Part shown: positions 5,421-5,534 of the stretch, piece after piece
Layout of the letters: every line of letters starts with the position of its first letter
Position numbering within the stretch: the first letter of the stretch is position 1
NCBI GenBank assembly: GCA_004376485.1
Contig: SOJT01000097.1
Span: 1-5,534 of the forward strand
DNA length: 5,534 nt
Source of the DNA: Candidatus Aerophobota bacterium
GTDB taxonomy: Bacteria > Aerophobota > Aerophobia > Aerophobales > AE-B3A
Direction: 5' to 3'
Position numbers and translations under genes: made by a program
Notes under the pieces: generated by a model
Told to the model about the DNA's origin: nothing
Database searches by the model: none
Seen by the model: the letters and a program-made list of their open reading frames with translations, nothing else

Positions 5421-5534
5421 GGGGAGCAAACCCTACCCGACAGTCTTAAACTGGTATCAAAAATCAAAATTTTGTTGCAAATTATTTTGGATTTGGCATA
5501 ATATTGAATGTCAAAGAGCGTTAGTCTAACTATG

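Noticed and set aside
5494..5510. TTGGCA...TTGAA resembling a sigma-54 (-24/-12) promoter
   Set aside because: The spacing between the two boxes is one base short and the essential GC of the -12 element is absent.
5509..5514. A second minus-strand TTGACA upstream of folE
   Set aside because: No acceptable -10 hexamer lies 16-18 bp downstream; probably a chance match.
5531..5534. ATG at the right window edge, or ATG at 5508, as the start of a plus-strand gene
   Set aside because: No convincing Shine-Dalgarno site precedes either, and at most nine codons are visible.

Overview
The window carries five recognisable protein genes and looks like ordinary bacterial chromosome of moderate GC. I see no tRNA, rRNA, CRISPR array, insertion sequence or phage gene. 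The taxon cannot be fixed from sequence alone. A promoter matching the sigma-70/sigma-A consensus and strong Shine-Dalgarno sites show it is bacterial. A formate-tetrahydrofolate ligase next to a FolD-type enzyme would fit an anaerobe that moves formate through folate (acetogen, syntroph or fermenter), but this is inference because many other bacteria carry both.

Left part, + strand. A PLP-dependent enzyme of the threonine synthase type enters the window without its start and ends at 892. A 100-bp gap follows, holding a perfect 9-bp hairpin (914-938) that probably ends or attenuates its transcript. Next comes holA (993-2042), the delta subunit of the DNA polymerase III clamp loader.

Right part, - strand, reading right to left. 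A promoter matching consensus at every position (TTGACA, 17 bp, TATAAT; 5368-5396) lies just upstream of folE (GTP cyclohydrolase I). folE is followed after 14 bp by fhs (formate-THF ligase), and after a 156-bp gap by folD (methylene-THF dehydrogenase/methenyl-THF cyclohydrolase type). The order follows the chemistry: FolE starts pterin/folate synthesis and releases formate, Fhs loads formate onto THF, and FolD interconverts the resulting one-carbon folates. The tails of folD and holA overlap by 15 bp in convergent orientation.

The most notable observation is in FolD. The catalytic Tyr-x-x-x-Lys lysine is Gln53, the usual DVDG aspartate is Glu120, and two residues tied to NADP 2'-phosphate recognition are His166 and Ile190. 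Together these suggest a divergent FolD that may lack cyclohydrolase activity and may prefer NAD. Fhs also departs from its family signatures at a few positions. Beyond this the region reads as housekeeping; I found no convincing undescribed multi-gene system.
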